Of a stretch of DNA of 64,000 nt, positions 26,046 to 34,206 are shown piece after piece. Under the pieces are notes generated by a model. That model ran no database searches, was not told the DNA's origin, and was given only the letters and a program-made list of their open reading frames with translations. Made by a program: the position numbers and the translations under genes. Source of the DNA: CAYNFH01 sp964396385 (GTDB lineage Bacteria; Armatimonadota; Chthonomonadetes; Chthonomonadales; CAJBBX01). The DNA is taken from positions 52,170-116,169 of the forward strand of contig CAYNFH010000001.1 of NCBI GenBank assembly GCA_964396385.1, in the 5' to 3' direction. Within the stretch, counting starts at the first letter, position 1. Each line of letters begins with the position of its first letter.

Positions 26046-28781
26046 ATGATGGTCCAGGCGGTACAAAGTCGCACTCCGAACGCGTCCTCCGGCGCGCATG
26101 GTCTGCCGCTGTTGGCGATCAAGCTGGCGGTTCCGCCCCCTCTAACCACGCTCATTGCGCGGCAGCGCCTCACTGCCCGCCTGGACGACGCCAGAGGACG
26201 CCTCGTGCTCGTGGCCGCTCCGGCCGGAGCGGGCAAATCCTCCCTGGTCGCTCAGTGGTGCCACGGTGTGGCGGCCGACCGCGTCGCCTGGCTCACGTTG
26301 GACTCCCGTGACAACGATCCGGTGCGCTTCCTTCAGTACCTCTGCGCGGCAGTCGGGCGTGTTACGCCGGAATTGGCCCAAACAATCGAGGACCTCTCTG
26401 GATACCGCGAGCCGTTGCCGCCGGACCTTGTCCTGACCGTGCTGCTGAACGGCATAGCGGCCGTTCAGCAGCCTATGATGCTGGTGCTTGATGACTATCA
26501 CCTGATCGAAGCGCCCGAAGTCCACCAGATCGTCGGCTCGCTCCTCGATAGCCGGCCGCCATTGTTGAGTCTCGTCCTAATGTCACGCTCGGAGCCGCCG
26601 CTGCCGCTGGCTCGACTGCGGGCTCGTGGCGAGCTGGTCGAGCTGCGTGGCCGTGACCTGCGGTTCACCTTGGAGGAGGCCGAGCAGTTCCTGAAAGGCG
26701 GAATGGGCCTTGCGCTCTCACAGGGGGCGATTCGCCGACTGACCGAACGGACCGAGGGATGGATCACGGGCTTGCAGTTGGCCGCCCTCTCGCTGCAAGG
26801 GCGCTCCGATGCCGAACAGTTTGTTGAGTCATTCAGCGGCAGTCATCGCTACATTGTCGACTACCTTGTAGAAGAGGTGCTGGCCAGACAGTCCGAGGAT
26901 GTCCGGACCTTCCTCCGTCAGACGGCTATCCTGGAGCAGTTGTGCGGCCCTCTGTGCGACGCGGTGACCGGGCAGCCGGGCGGCCGCGCGATGCTGGAGC
27001 GTCTACACGCTGCCAGCCTCTTCGTGATCCCGCAGGATGAAGGGAGATACTGGTACCGATATCATCACCTCTTTGCGGAAGTGCTGCGGGTGCGGCCCGA
27101 GCCCCTGCCCCCCGAGGAGGCTTCTGCGCTGCACGAACGCGCGGGCGCCTGGTACGAGGCGGAGGGCATGAACACCGAGGCGATCGGCCACGCGCTTGCA
27201 GGCGGCAAATTGGAGCAAGTGATCCGGCTGATCCAGCGGCACGGCGGCTCGGCTGCGCTCGACCGTAATCCGGCGGCGTGGGAACAGTGGCTCCGCGCCG
27301 TGCCCGCGCCCCAGATTAGAACGCGGCCGCTGCTTGCCCTCGCGGTGGCCTCCATCTGTCACTACCACCGTCGGGAAGACCGGGTAGAGGAGATACTCGG
27401 ACCGTCCGGGTTCGGGCTGTCCGACGCGCCAGAGACCCGCGGGCTGCAAGGCAAGCGGTTGCTCTTGCTCGGAATGGCGGCGCGCGAGCTTGGTGAGACC
27501 GACCTGGCGGAGGAGCGGTCACGGGAGGCGGTGGCGCTCTTAACGCGCGACGGACCCTACTGGCGAAGCATGGCGCTTCGCTTGCTCGGAGAGGTGAGCG
27601 CCGACCGCGGAAAGCTGGAGCAGGCGTTGAGCCGATTCGCAGAGGCGCTGGACGAGGCTAGGCAGGCCGGCACACCGCTCCCGCTCCTGCTGGCCACGAT
27701 AGAATCGGGGGCGATCCTGGAGAGCCAGGGCGCTCTTCGCCGGGCAGAGCAGCTCTACCTGGACACGCTGGATTTCGCGCGCCAACGATACACCCTCGAC
27801 CTGCCTCTTTCCGGAGCGCTCTTCGCGGCGCTCGGACGGCTCCGATTCGAGGTGAATGACCTCCCCGGCGCGCTGCCTTATATGACCGAAGCGCTAGAGC
27901 GCGCTCGTACGCCGTCTGCCGGACGGGAGGCGATCCACGCATTCGTAGCGATCTATGAGATGTGGCGTCTGCAAACGGCGCTTGGGAACGCCGGGGAAGC
28001 CGATAGATTGTTTGAGCGCCTGGCCGCGGCCACCGGTTGTGACCGGTACTACGACCGCCTGGTGCGCGCGCTTGGCACTGTGCGGCCGGAGACCTCCGCC
28101 GAAGAGGCCGCCGCCTGGGTGAGAGAGTTCGAGGGACGCATCGAAGGAGAAGTCTCTCCTGGCCCGTCAGTGCCGGACTCGGTCTCGCCCGATGCCGCGA
28201 GCCTCGAGATCAGAATCTGGGCTCGGCTGCGCGCCGGGCGGGGCGGGACCGAAGCGGTCACCCAACGACTCGAGCTGTTTCTGCACAGGATGGCGGCGAA
28301 CGGCCGAGAGGGCAGCGCACTGCCCGTCCGCATTCTGCTGGTTACGCTCCTCTGGGAGAAGCGACTGCACGACCGAGCCGTGGCGGCCCTGGCGCCTGGC
28401 CTGGACCTCGCGGCGCGGGAGGGATACGCGCGCGTCTTCCTGGATGCCGGCGACGCCATAGCTCCCGTCCTGCGCGCCTGCGCAGCCCACGGGACCGCGC
28501 CCGAGTACGTGGGGAAGCTGCTCGCCACGATGGGTAGCCGGGCTCGCCAGATGGCAGCGCGTGCATCTGATAGGGAGATGACGCTCATAGAGCCACTATC
28601 GGACCGGGAGCTGGAAGTCCTCCGGCTGGCGGCCGCGAGGCTCTCAAACGAGGAGATCGCGAGTCAGCTCTTCCTCAGTACCGGCACCGTGAAGCGCCAC
28701 CTGCACAACATCAACGGCAAGCTGGACGTGACGGATCGGCTGGCCGCCGTGGCGCGCGCACACGCCCTCGGTCTGCTGTAG
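26046..28781 (+). CDS. MalT-like LuxR family ATPase regulator
   Basis: A 911-aa LAL-type regulator. The Walker A motif is APAGAGKSS at about 58-66. A STAND ATPase module (Walker B LVLDDYHLIE) and winged helix follow, then a long TPR-like region. The C-terminal LuxR helix-turn-helix lies at about 848-905 (LSDRELEVLRLAAARLSNEE, then STGTVKRHLHNINGKL). In MalT, an inducer and ATP drive oligomerisation and activation. The gene lies between the xylan genes and the sigma operon, and either could be its target. Confidence 0.88.
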   Translation: MMVQAVQSRTPNASSGAHGLPLLAIKLAVPPPLTTLIARQRLTARLDDARGRLVLVAAPAGAGKSSLVAQWCHGVAADRVAWLTLDSRDNDPVRFLQYLCAAVGRVTPELAQTIEDLSGYREPLPPDLVLTVLLNGIAAVQQPMMLVLDDYHLIEAPEVHQIVGSLLDSRPPLLSLVLMSRSEPPLPLARLRARGELVELRGRDLRFTLEEAEQFLKGGMGLALSQGAIRRLTERTEGWITGLQLAALSLQGRSDAEQFVESFSGSHRYIVDYLVEEVLARQSEDVRTFLRQTAILEQLCGPLCDAVTGQPGGRAMLERLHAASLFVIPQDEGRYWYRYHHLFAEVLRVRPEPLPPEEASALHERAGAWYEAEGMNTEAIGHALAGGKLEQVIRLIQRHGGSAALDRNPAAWEQWLRAVPAPQIRTRPLLALAVASICHYHRREDRVEEILGPSGFGLSDAPETRGLQGKRLLLLGMAARELGETDLAEERSREAVALLTRDGPYWRSMALRLLGEVSADRGKLEQALSRFAEALDEARQAGTPLPLLLATIESGAILESQGALRRAEQLYLDTLDFARQRYTLDLPLSGALFAALGRLRFEVNDLPGALPYMTEALERARTPSAGREAIHAFVAIYEMWRLQTALGNAGEADRLFERLAAATGCDRYYDRLVRALGTVRPETSAEEAAAWVREFEGRIEGEVSPGPSVPDSVSPDAASLEIRIWARLRAGRGGTEAVTQRLELFLHRMAANGREGSALPVRILLVTLLWEKRLHDRAVAALAPGLDLAAREGYARVFLDAGDAIAPVLRACAAHGTAPEYVGKLLATMGSRARQMAARASDREMTLIEPLSDRELEVLRLAAARLSNEEIASQLFLSTGTVKRHLHNINGKLDVTDRLAAVARAHALGLL

Positions 28782-28876
28782 ACCACAGCGGTCTACCTGT
28801 CCCGCTAATGGTCCCACCTCCTCGCCGTACCGTCCCGTAACCCTCTTCCTCTTCTGCTCCGTGGCGCCATCGTGCC

Positions 28877-28902
28877 GCGAATTGTATCCCCGAATGTATC
28901 TG
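28877..28902 (+). promoter_or_regulatory. 26-bp shared upstream element, copy 1 (sigma operon)
   Basis: This 26-bp stretch, starting GCGAATTGTATCC and ending GAATGTATCTG, is 23/26 identical to a stretch at 30521-30546. A second short match (GCTAGACTGA against GCTGGACTGA) follows 55-56 bp after the start of each copy. TTGTAT could serve as a -35 box with GTACAT 18 bp downstream as -10. It lies about 100 bp before the sigma genes. Confidence 0.55.
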
Positions 28903-29002
28903 ACGGTACATGCGCACGCCGCGTCTCCTCCGCTAGACTGACATCACAACGATAACGATGCCGCTTCAACTAATTGCGCGGCGCGGGAGCGAGGGCAGAG
29001 AC

Positions 29003-29593
29003 ATGGTGCGTTCCGATCAGGAAGTCGAGCGCCTTGTGCGCGAAAACGAGAAGCTTGTGCAGTTTGTAGTCAACCGCTATCTGGCACGCTATACCGTCCC
29101 GGGTATGGAGCGGGAAGACCTCGTCTCCTGGGCAATGATCGGCCTGGTCAGCGCCGCCAGGGCCTGGGACCCTGCGCGCTCCGTCTCCTTTGCAACCCTG
29201 GCTTGCAAGGTCATGGAGCGGATGCTCGTACGGGGCGTCAAGCGCGAGTGGAAGCCGGAGCGGGCCGCCGCAACGGACTCCCTGGATTCTCCGCTCTGGG
29301 GAAACGGCTCGGATCGGAATGAGTCCGTGCTGGAGCGAATCGCGGACGTGCAGGACGTGGAGAGCGAGGTCCTCGACGGCTCCACGCGGGCAGCAGTCCG
29401 CACGGCGGTGGCGGAACTTCCGGAGCATCAGCGTCGGCTGATAGAGCTGCGCTTCTTTACCGACCTTCCGGCAGCCGAGGCGGCCCAGAAACTGGGTGTA
29501 AGTCGCCGCAGCGTCTTTGAGCGGCAGCGGCTGGCGCTCCGAAAGCTGCGGTTCGCTCTTGCGCCCGCATTCTCCGCGGAGGGAGTGGGGTGA
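29003..29593 (+). CDS. Sigma-70 family factor (short, regions 2-4)
   Basis: A 196-aa sigma factor without region 1.1. Region 2 is seen in REDLVSWAMIGLVSAARAWD and SFATLACKVMERMLVRGVKR, a layout closer to SigB/sporulation-type sigma factors than to ECF factors. Region 4.2 is LGVSRRSVFERQRLALRKLR. The start at 29003 is an ATG after GAGGGCAGAGAC; a longer N-terminus from 28958 is possible. Its stop overlaps the start of the next sigma gene by one base (TGATG). Confidence 0.8.
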   Translation: MVRSDQEVERLVRENEKLVQFVVNRYLARYTVPGMEREDLVSWAMIGLVSAARAWDPARSVSFATLACKVMERMLVRGVKREWKPERAAATDSLDSPLWGNGSDRNESVLERIADVQDVESEVLDGSTRAAVRTAVAELPEHQRRLIELRFFTDLPAAEAAQKLGVSRRSVFERQRLALRKLRFALAPAFSAEGVG

Positions 29594-30156
29594 TGATCGC
29601 CGAAGGGACGGCCGCAGCAATTGATGGCGCTCAGCGCGATTTCGATGAGCTGGTCGAGAGTACGCGGCGCTTCGCCTACAAAGTGGCGTACCACTTTACC
29701 GGGAATAGGGACGAAGCGGAAGACCTGATCCAGGATGCTTACCTGCGGGCGTACAGGTCATTCGGCACGTTCAACTCCGATCTCTCGTTCAGGGGCTGGC
29801 TCTACCGGATCCTCTCCAACCTCTTCAAGGACCGGCAGCGCCGCTCGCACCGGCGCAAGACGGTTTCGCTGGACCAGCCGCTCCCCACGGGAGATGGCAA
29901 TGATGATTTCATTCTGGAGCTGGCCGACGAAGAGAGCGATCCGCAGGAGCGGCTTCTCAAGCACATCCTAGACGAGCGGTTGGAGCGGGCACTGGCCAAG
30001 GTCTCAAAGCAGTTCCGCATCGCGGTCCTCCTGCACGCGGTCGAGGGCATGAGCTATGAAGAGATCGCCCGCGCCACAGGTACCAGCATCGGGACGGTGC
30101 GCTCGCGCATCCACCGGGGCCGCAAAGCGCTGCAAAGGTACATGACTAACCTGTGA
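29593..30156 (+). CDS. ECF sigma factor (RpoE-like)
   Basis: A 187-aa ECF factor. Region 2 includes DEAEDLIQDAYLRAYRSFGT and FRGWLYRILSNLFKDR. Region 4 includes EGMSYEEIARATGTSIGTVR and SRIHRGRKAL. No anti-sigma factor with a zinc motif follows; instead there is an 88-aa unknown gene. The ATG at 29593 overlaps the upstream sigma stop (TGATG), indicating coupled synthesis of the two sigma factors. A GTG one codon earlier is also possible. Confidence 0.85.
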   Translation: MIAEGTAAAIDGAQRDFDELVESTRRFAYKVAYHFTGNRDEAEDLIQDAYLRAYRSFGTFNSDLSFRGWLYRILSNLFKDRQRRSHRRKTVSLDQPLPTGDGNDDFILELADEESDPQERLLKHILDERLERALAKVSKQFRIAVLLHAVEGMSYEEIARATGTSIGTVRSRIHRGRKALQRYMTNL

Positions 30157-30213
30157 TCCTAGCGGAGGCGCTTGTGCGCGGTCAGCCGCGAGAACGGAAC
30201 GGTGAACGACAAC

Positions 30214-30480
30214 ATGTGGAGACAGCCGGATAACGATCAGTTTGTGGAGGAACTGTACCTGGCGGGCGAGTCTGTAGCAGAGGGCGCGTACCGCGAGATC
30301 GGCAGCCTTCGCGAGGTCCACGTAGACGAAGGAGAGATGCTGCCGGGCAGCCTGGACGGCCGAGTTGCTTGCTATATACGCCTGCGAACGTGGCACGAGG
30401 TGACTCGGTCCGAGGAGCACAGGAGCCGTCTTCCTCCTGAGAACGGCGCTGATAGAACAGGCACAAGGAAGCCGAAGTGA
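30214..30480 (+). CDS. Small hypothetical protein after the sigma pair
   Basis: An 88-aa hydrophilic protein beginning MWRQPDNDQFVEELYLAGES and ending in a basic tail. It has no membrane segment, no zinc-binding motif and no similarity that I recognise. Its position 57 bp after the ECF gene is where an anti-sigma factor would be expected, but the sequence does not support that role. Start choice is uncertain; an upstream frame reaches 30172. Confidence 0.45.
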   Translation: MWRQPDNDQFVEELYLAGESVAEGAYREIGSLREVHVDEGEMLPGSLDGRVACYIRLRTWHEVTRSEEHRSRLPPENGADRTGTRKPK

Positions 30481-30520
30481 TATCGCGTTCTAGCAAGCCC
30501 CAGGCTCGCATCCGCATACG

Positions 30521-30546
30521 GCAAATTGTATCCGCGAATGTGTCTG
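30521..30546 (+). promoter_or_regulatory. 26-bp shared upstream element, copy 2 (RND operon)
   Basis: Starts GCAAATTGTATCC and ends GAATGTGTCTG. It matches the copy at 28877-28902 with three substitutions. TTGTAT followed by GATATA at 18 bp spacing would make a plausible promoter. It lies 128 bp before the first small gene of the efflux operon. Confidence 0.55.
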
Positions 30547-30619
30547 CCCGATATACCCCGGCTGCGCAAGCCCCTGGCTGGACTGAGGCAGCAAATGGCC
30601 GGGCCTGGCGTCTCCCACC

Positions 30620-30641
30620 TCACGTGGAGGGCCGCACGTGA
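30620..30641 (+). promoter_or_regulatory. Paired CACGTG inverted repeat
   Basis: TCACGTG and CACGTGA form a perfect 7-bp inverted repeat with an 8-bp spacer. Each half contains the palindrome CACGTG. It lies between the shared 26-bp element and the small gene at 30674 and could be an operator for the efflux operon. Confidence 0.4.
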
Positions 30642-30673
30642 CGCCTTGCGCGCGCCACTGAACAGAGGGACTG

Positions 30674-30961
30674 ATGCTCGAGCAACATGATGATGAGCAG
30701 CCCGTACCGCTGCGGGCCGGCTGTAGTGCATTTCGATACGTTATCCGCGTGCAGGGCCACCTGGACCCGGCGTGGTCCGAGTGGCTGGAGGGACTGAAGA
30801 TCACGCACGAGGAAGGCGGCGCGAGCTGTCTTGACGGCCCGGTCGTGGATCAGGCGGCCCTTCATGGGCTGCTGAACAAGCTGCGCGACATGTCGCTCGC
30901 CGTACTCTCGGTGCAGCGGCTTGAGGACATAGAGGGAAGGGCGGAAAGACCATGCGGATAG
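30674..30961 (+). CDS. Conserved small hypothetical protein
   Basis: A 95-aa protein with the core RYVIRVQGHLDPAWSEWLEG, then GPVVDQAALHGLLNKLRDM and LAVLSV. I recall this small family as widespread in Chloroflexi, Actinobacteria and relatives, usually annotated as hypothetical. It overlaps the start of the RND gene by ten bases, so it is probably co-translated. Its role in efflux, if any, is unknown. Confidence 0.65.
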   Translation: MLEQHDDEQPVPLRAGCSAFRYVIRVQGHLDPAWSEWLEGLKITHEEGGASCLDGPVVDQAALHGLLNKLRDMSLAVLSVQRLEDIEGRAERPCG

Positions 30962-33900
30962 TGCGTCTGGCGTTGAAGCGTCCGCGGACCATCGCGGTCA
31001 TGGCGATTCTCATCGCTCTCCTGGGCGTGTTGAGCATCGCTCGGACTCCCACGGACATCCTCCCCTCCGTTCAGATACCGGTGGTGTACGTCATCTGGCA
31101 GTACGCCGGCCTCTCTCCGGAGGAGATGGAGGGCCGCGTAGTGCGTGTCAGCGAGGCCGTCATCACCACTTCGGTGTCCAATGTCGAGCACGTCGAGTCC
31201 CAGTCGCTGCCCGGCATCGGCATCGAGAAGGTCTACTTCCAGCCGGGAGTGCAGGTCAGCCAGGCCGTAGCGCAGCTCTCCTCCATCATGCAGACCATCC
31301 TCCGCACCATGCCGGCGGGAATGACGCCGCCGCTCATCCAGCAGTACGACGCATCGGACGTGCCGATAATCCAGCTTGCCCTTAGCAGCGATAAGCTGCC
31401 AGCCAGCCAGCTCTACGACCTGGCCCTGATCCACGTCATCTTCCCGCTGGTCACCATTAACGGCGCCCACCTTTCGCTGCCGTTCGGCGGCTCGTCTCGG
31501 CTCATCAACGTCGACCTCGACACCCATGCCATGACCGCCGAAGGCGTAACCGCTCAGGACGTGGCGACCGCCGTCGGGGCGCAGAACCTCGTTCTGCCGG
31601 CGGGCACGGCCAAGATGGGCGCCCGCGAATACATGGTCCTCCTGAACAACAGCCCATCCGCGGTACAGGCCTTCAATGACCTGCCCGTCAAGACCGCGAA
31701 TGGAGCCACCGTTTTCCTGAGGGACGTGGCGCACGTCCGCGACGGATACGACGTCCAGAAGAGCGTCGTCCGCGTGGACGGCAAGCCCTCCGTGCTTATG
31801 ACGATCCTTAAGGGAGGCAACGCCTCCACCATAACCGTAGTGGACGAGGTCAAGGCCCGGCTGCCGATGATCCGCCAGACTCTGCCGCCGGAGGTTAAGC
31901 TGGACCTGCTCCAGGATCAGTCCGTCTTCGTGCGCGCCTCCGTCAACGGCGTGGTCCGGGAGGCCTTGCTTGCGGCGGCGCTGACAGGGCTGATGGTCCT
32001 GCTCTTCCTGGGAAGCTGGCGCAGCACCCTCGTGGTGGTGGTGTCCATCCCGCTCTCCATCTTGACGTCCCTCATCATCCTGTCGGCGCTGGGCCAGACC
32101 ATCAACACGCTCACCCTCGGGGGATTGGCGCTGGCGGTCGGCATGCTGGTAGACGATGCCACCGTGGAGGTGGAGAACACTACGCGGAACCTCCAGGAGG
32201 GGCTGCCGCTGCGCCGGGCAATCCTCTCCAGCGCGCAGCAGGTCGCTCTGCCCACGCTGGCCGCCACGCTCTCCATCTGCATCGTTTTCGTGCCCGTGAT
32301 GCTGCTCACGGGAGTGGGCAAGTCGCTCTTCGAGCCGATGGCCATGGCGGTGGTGTTCGCGATGCTGCCCTCCTACCTGCTCTCGCGCACACTGGTCACC
32401 AACATGATGCTGCACCTGCTCGGCCCGGCTCTGGACCTCTACCAGACCGAAGGGGATTCCCCCTCCAAGCGCAACCTGCTGTGGCGGATCCATGAGCGGT
32501 TTGAGCACGGGTTCGAGGCGATACGGGAGAGGTATCGCGGCATCCTGGAGTGGACATTGGGGCACCGTGCCATCGCGGGCGGCGCGCTATCGCTCTTCTT
32601 CGCCGCTTCGCTTCTTCTGCTCCCACGCGTCGGTATGGATTTCTTCCCGGCCGTAGATGCAGGGGCGATGCGGTTGCACGTCCGCGTACCACTCGGCACG
32701 CGCATCGAGGAAACCTCGCGGCGCTTCTCGGAGATCGAAGCTACTATCCGCCAGGTGGTGCCTAAGCGCGAGACTGCGCTGATCCTGGACAACATCGGCC
32801 TGGCTGGCTGGCAGACCTATACCGCGGGCAATAGCGGCACCATTGGCTCCTCCGACGGGGAGATAGACATCAGCCTGAAGCCGGAGCACCATCCGACCGA
32901 CGGGTACGCGAGGACGCTGCGCCGAACGCTGGCCCAGCGGTATCCGGACTGCGACTTCTACTTCCAGCCGGCGGACATCGAAACGCAGGTGCTGAACTTC
33001 GGCGCCTCCGCGCCCATCGACGTCCAGGTGATCGGCCCCTACTTCAATAAGGCGAAGAACTACGCGCTCGCTCAGCAGGTGCAGCGGAAGATGGCGCAAG
33101 TACCCGGCGTGGTGGATAGTTACATCTTCCAGGAGCCGGATGCGCCGGCGTTGCGCCTGGACGTGGACCGGACGCGCGCCGCCCAGCTAGGTCTGACGCA
33201 GCAGCAGGTGGCTAACAACCTGCTGGTCTCACTCTCTTCCAACTCCCAGGTCTCGCCCGGGTTCTTTCTCAACTACCAGAATGGGGTGCAGTACAACGTT
33301 CAGGTCCAGACGCCCCAGTACGGGATCGACTCCATGGACGCGTTGCTGGCGACTCCCGTGGCCACGACCACGGCAACGCAGGGAGGATCCACGCCGGAGC
33401 TGCTGTCCAACCTGGTGAGGACGGGCCGGACGACCACTTCGGCGAACATCACGCACATCAACACCCAGCCCGCCTTCGAAGTGTTCGCCAGCGTGGAGAA
33501 CCGCGATCTGGGCGGCGCGGCGGCAGACATCGGCCGCATAGTCGGGTGGGCGAACAAGAACGTGCCGCGCGGCAGCTACGTCGCGATGAGCGGACAGGTA
33601 CGGACGATGATGAGCTCCTTCCTCCAGATGGGGTTGGGCCTGATCTTCGCCATCGTGCTGATCTACTTGCTGCTCACCGTCAACTTCGAGTCATGGGTGG
33701 ACCCCTTCATCATCCTGATGGTCTCTCCCGGCGTGCTCTCCGGCGTCGCGTGGATGCTATACGTTACCCAGACCACCTTGAACGTGCCTTCGCTGATGGG
33801 AACCATCATGGCCATCGGCGTCGGCACCGCCAACAGCATCCTCCTCGTGACCTTTGCCAACGACGAGCGGTTGGAGGGCAAGAGCGCGATGCAGGCGTCG

Positions 33901-34194
33901 CTCTCCGCCGGCTATACGCGCTTCCGCCCGGTGATCATGACCGCGCTGGCTATGATCCTGGGCATGCTCCCGATGTCGCTGGGCATGGGCGAAGGCGGCG
34001 AGCAGAACGCCCCGCTGGGACGCGCCGTGATCGGCGGCCTAATTGTCGCCACCCTAACAAACCTTATCCTGGTACCCGTGATGTACAGCCTATTGCGTCG
34101 CCGCGAGATCCAGGTTCCGGAGGAGGACGACGATGTCCCCATCCAATCCATTACGGTCAAGTCCGCCGACGGGGCCGCGAGCCTCCAGGCGTAG
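30952..34194 (+). CDS. RND efflux pump inner-membrane transporter (HAE-1/AcrB type)
   Basis: A 1080-aa transporter of standard RND length. The N-terminal helix (LALKRPRTIAVMAILIALLG) is followed by the pore domain with motif GAHLSLPFGG. The TM4 proton-relay aspartates lie in GLALAVGMLVDDATVEVENT. A second half begins about residue 540 and ends with GRAVIGGLIVATLTNLILVP. It exports hydrophobic compounds using the proton gradient. It forms an operon with an adaptor 12 bp downstream and an outer-membrane channel. Confidence 0.9.
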   Translation: MRIVRLALKRPRTIAVMAILIALLGVLSIARTPTDILPSVQIPVVYVIWQYAGLSPEEMEGRVVRVSEAVITTSVSNVEHVESQSLPGIGIEKVYFQPGVQVSQAVAQLSSIMQTILRTMPAGMTPPLIQQYDASDVPIIQLALSSDKLPASQLYDLALIHVIFPLVTINGAHLSLPFGGSSRLINVDLDTHAMTAEGVTAQDVATAVGAQNLVLPAGTAKMGAREYMVLLNNSPSAVQAFNDLPVKTANGATVFLRDVAHVRDGYDVQKSVVRVDGKPSVLMTILKGGNASTITVVDEVKARLPMIRQTLPPEVKLDLLQDQSVFVRASVNGVVREALLAAALTGLMVLLFLGSWRSTLVVVVSIPLSILTSLIILSALGQTINTLTLGGLALAVGMLVDDATVEVENTTRNLQEGLPLRRAILSSAQQVALPTLAATLSICIVFVPVMLLTGVGKSLFEPMAMAVVFAMLPSYLLSRTLVTNMMLHLLGPALDLYQTEGDSPSKRNLLWRIHERFEHGFEAIRERYRGILEWTLGHRAIAGGALSLFFAASLLLLPRVGMDFFPAVDAGAMRLHVRVPLGTRIEETSRRFSEIEATIRQVVPKRETALILDNIGLAGWQTYTAGNSGTIGSSDGEIDISLKPEHHPTDGYARTLRRTLAQRYPDCDFYFQPADIETQVLNFGASAPIDVQVIGPYFNKAKNYALAQQVQRKMAQVPGVVDSYIFQEPDAPALRLDVDRTRAAQLGLTQQQVANNLLVSLSSNSQVSPGFFLNYQNGVQYNVQVQTPQYGIDSMDALLATPVATTTATQGGSTPELLSNLVRTGRTTTSANITHINTQPAFEVFASVENRDLGGAAADIGRIVGWANKNVPRGSYVAMSGQVRTMMSSFLQMGLGLIFAIVLIYLLLTVNFESWVDPFIILMVSPGVLSGVAWMLYVTQTTLNVPSLMGTIMAIGVGTANSILLVTFANDERLEGKSAMQASLSAGYTRFRPVIMTALAMILGMLPMSLGMGEGGEQNAPLGRAVIGGLIVATLTNLILVPVMYSLLRRREIQVPEEDDDVPIQSITVKSADGAASLQA

Positions 34195-34206
34195 GAAAGG
34201 AAACCC

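Noticed and set aside
30862..32565. 567-codon minus-strand frame inside the RND gene
   Set aside because: It is the mirror of a clear AcrB-type coding sequence, with the His/Gln/Arg-rich composition typical of antisense frames in GC-rich DNA.
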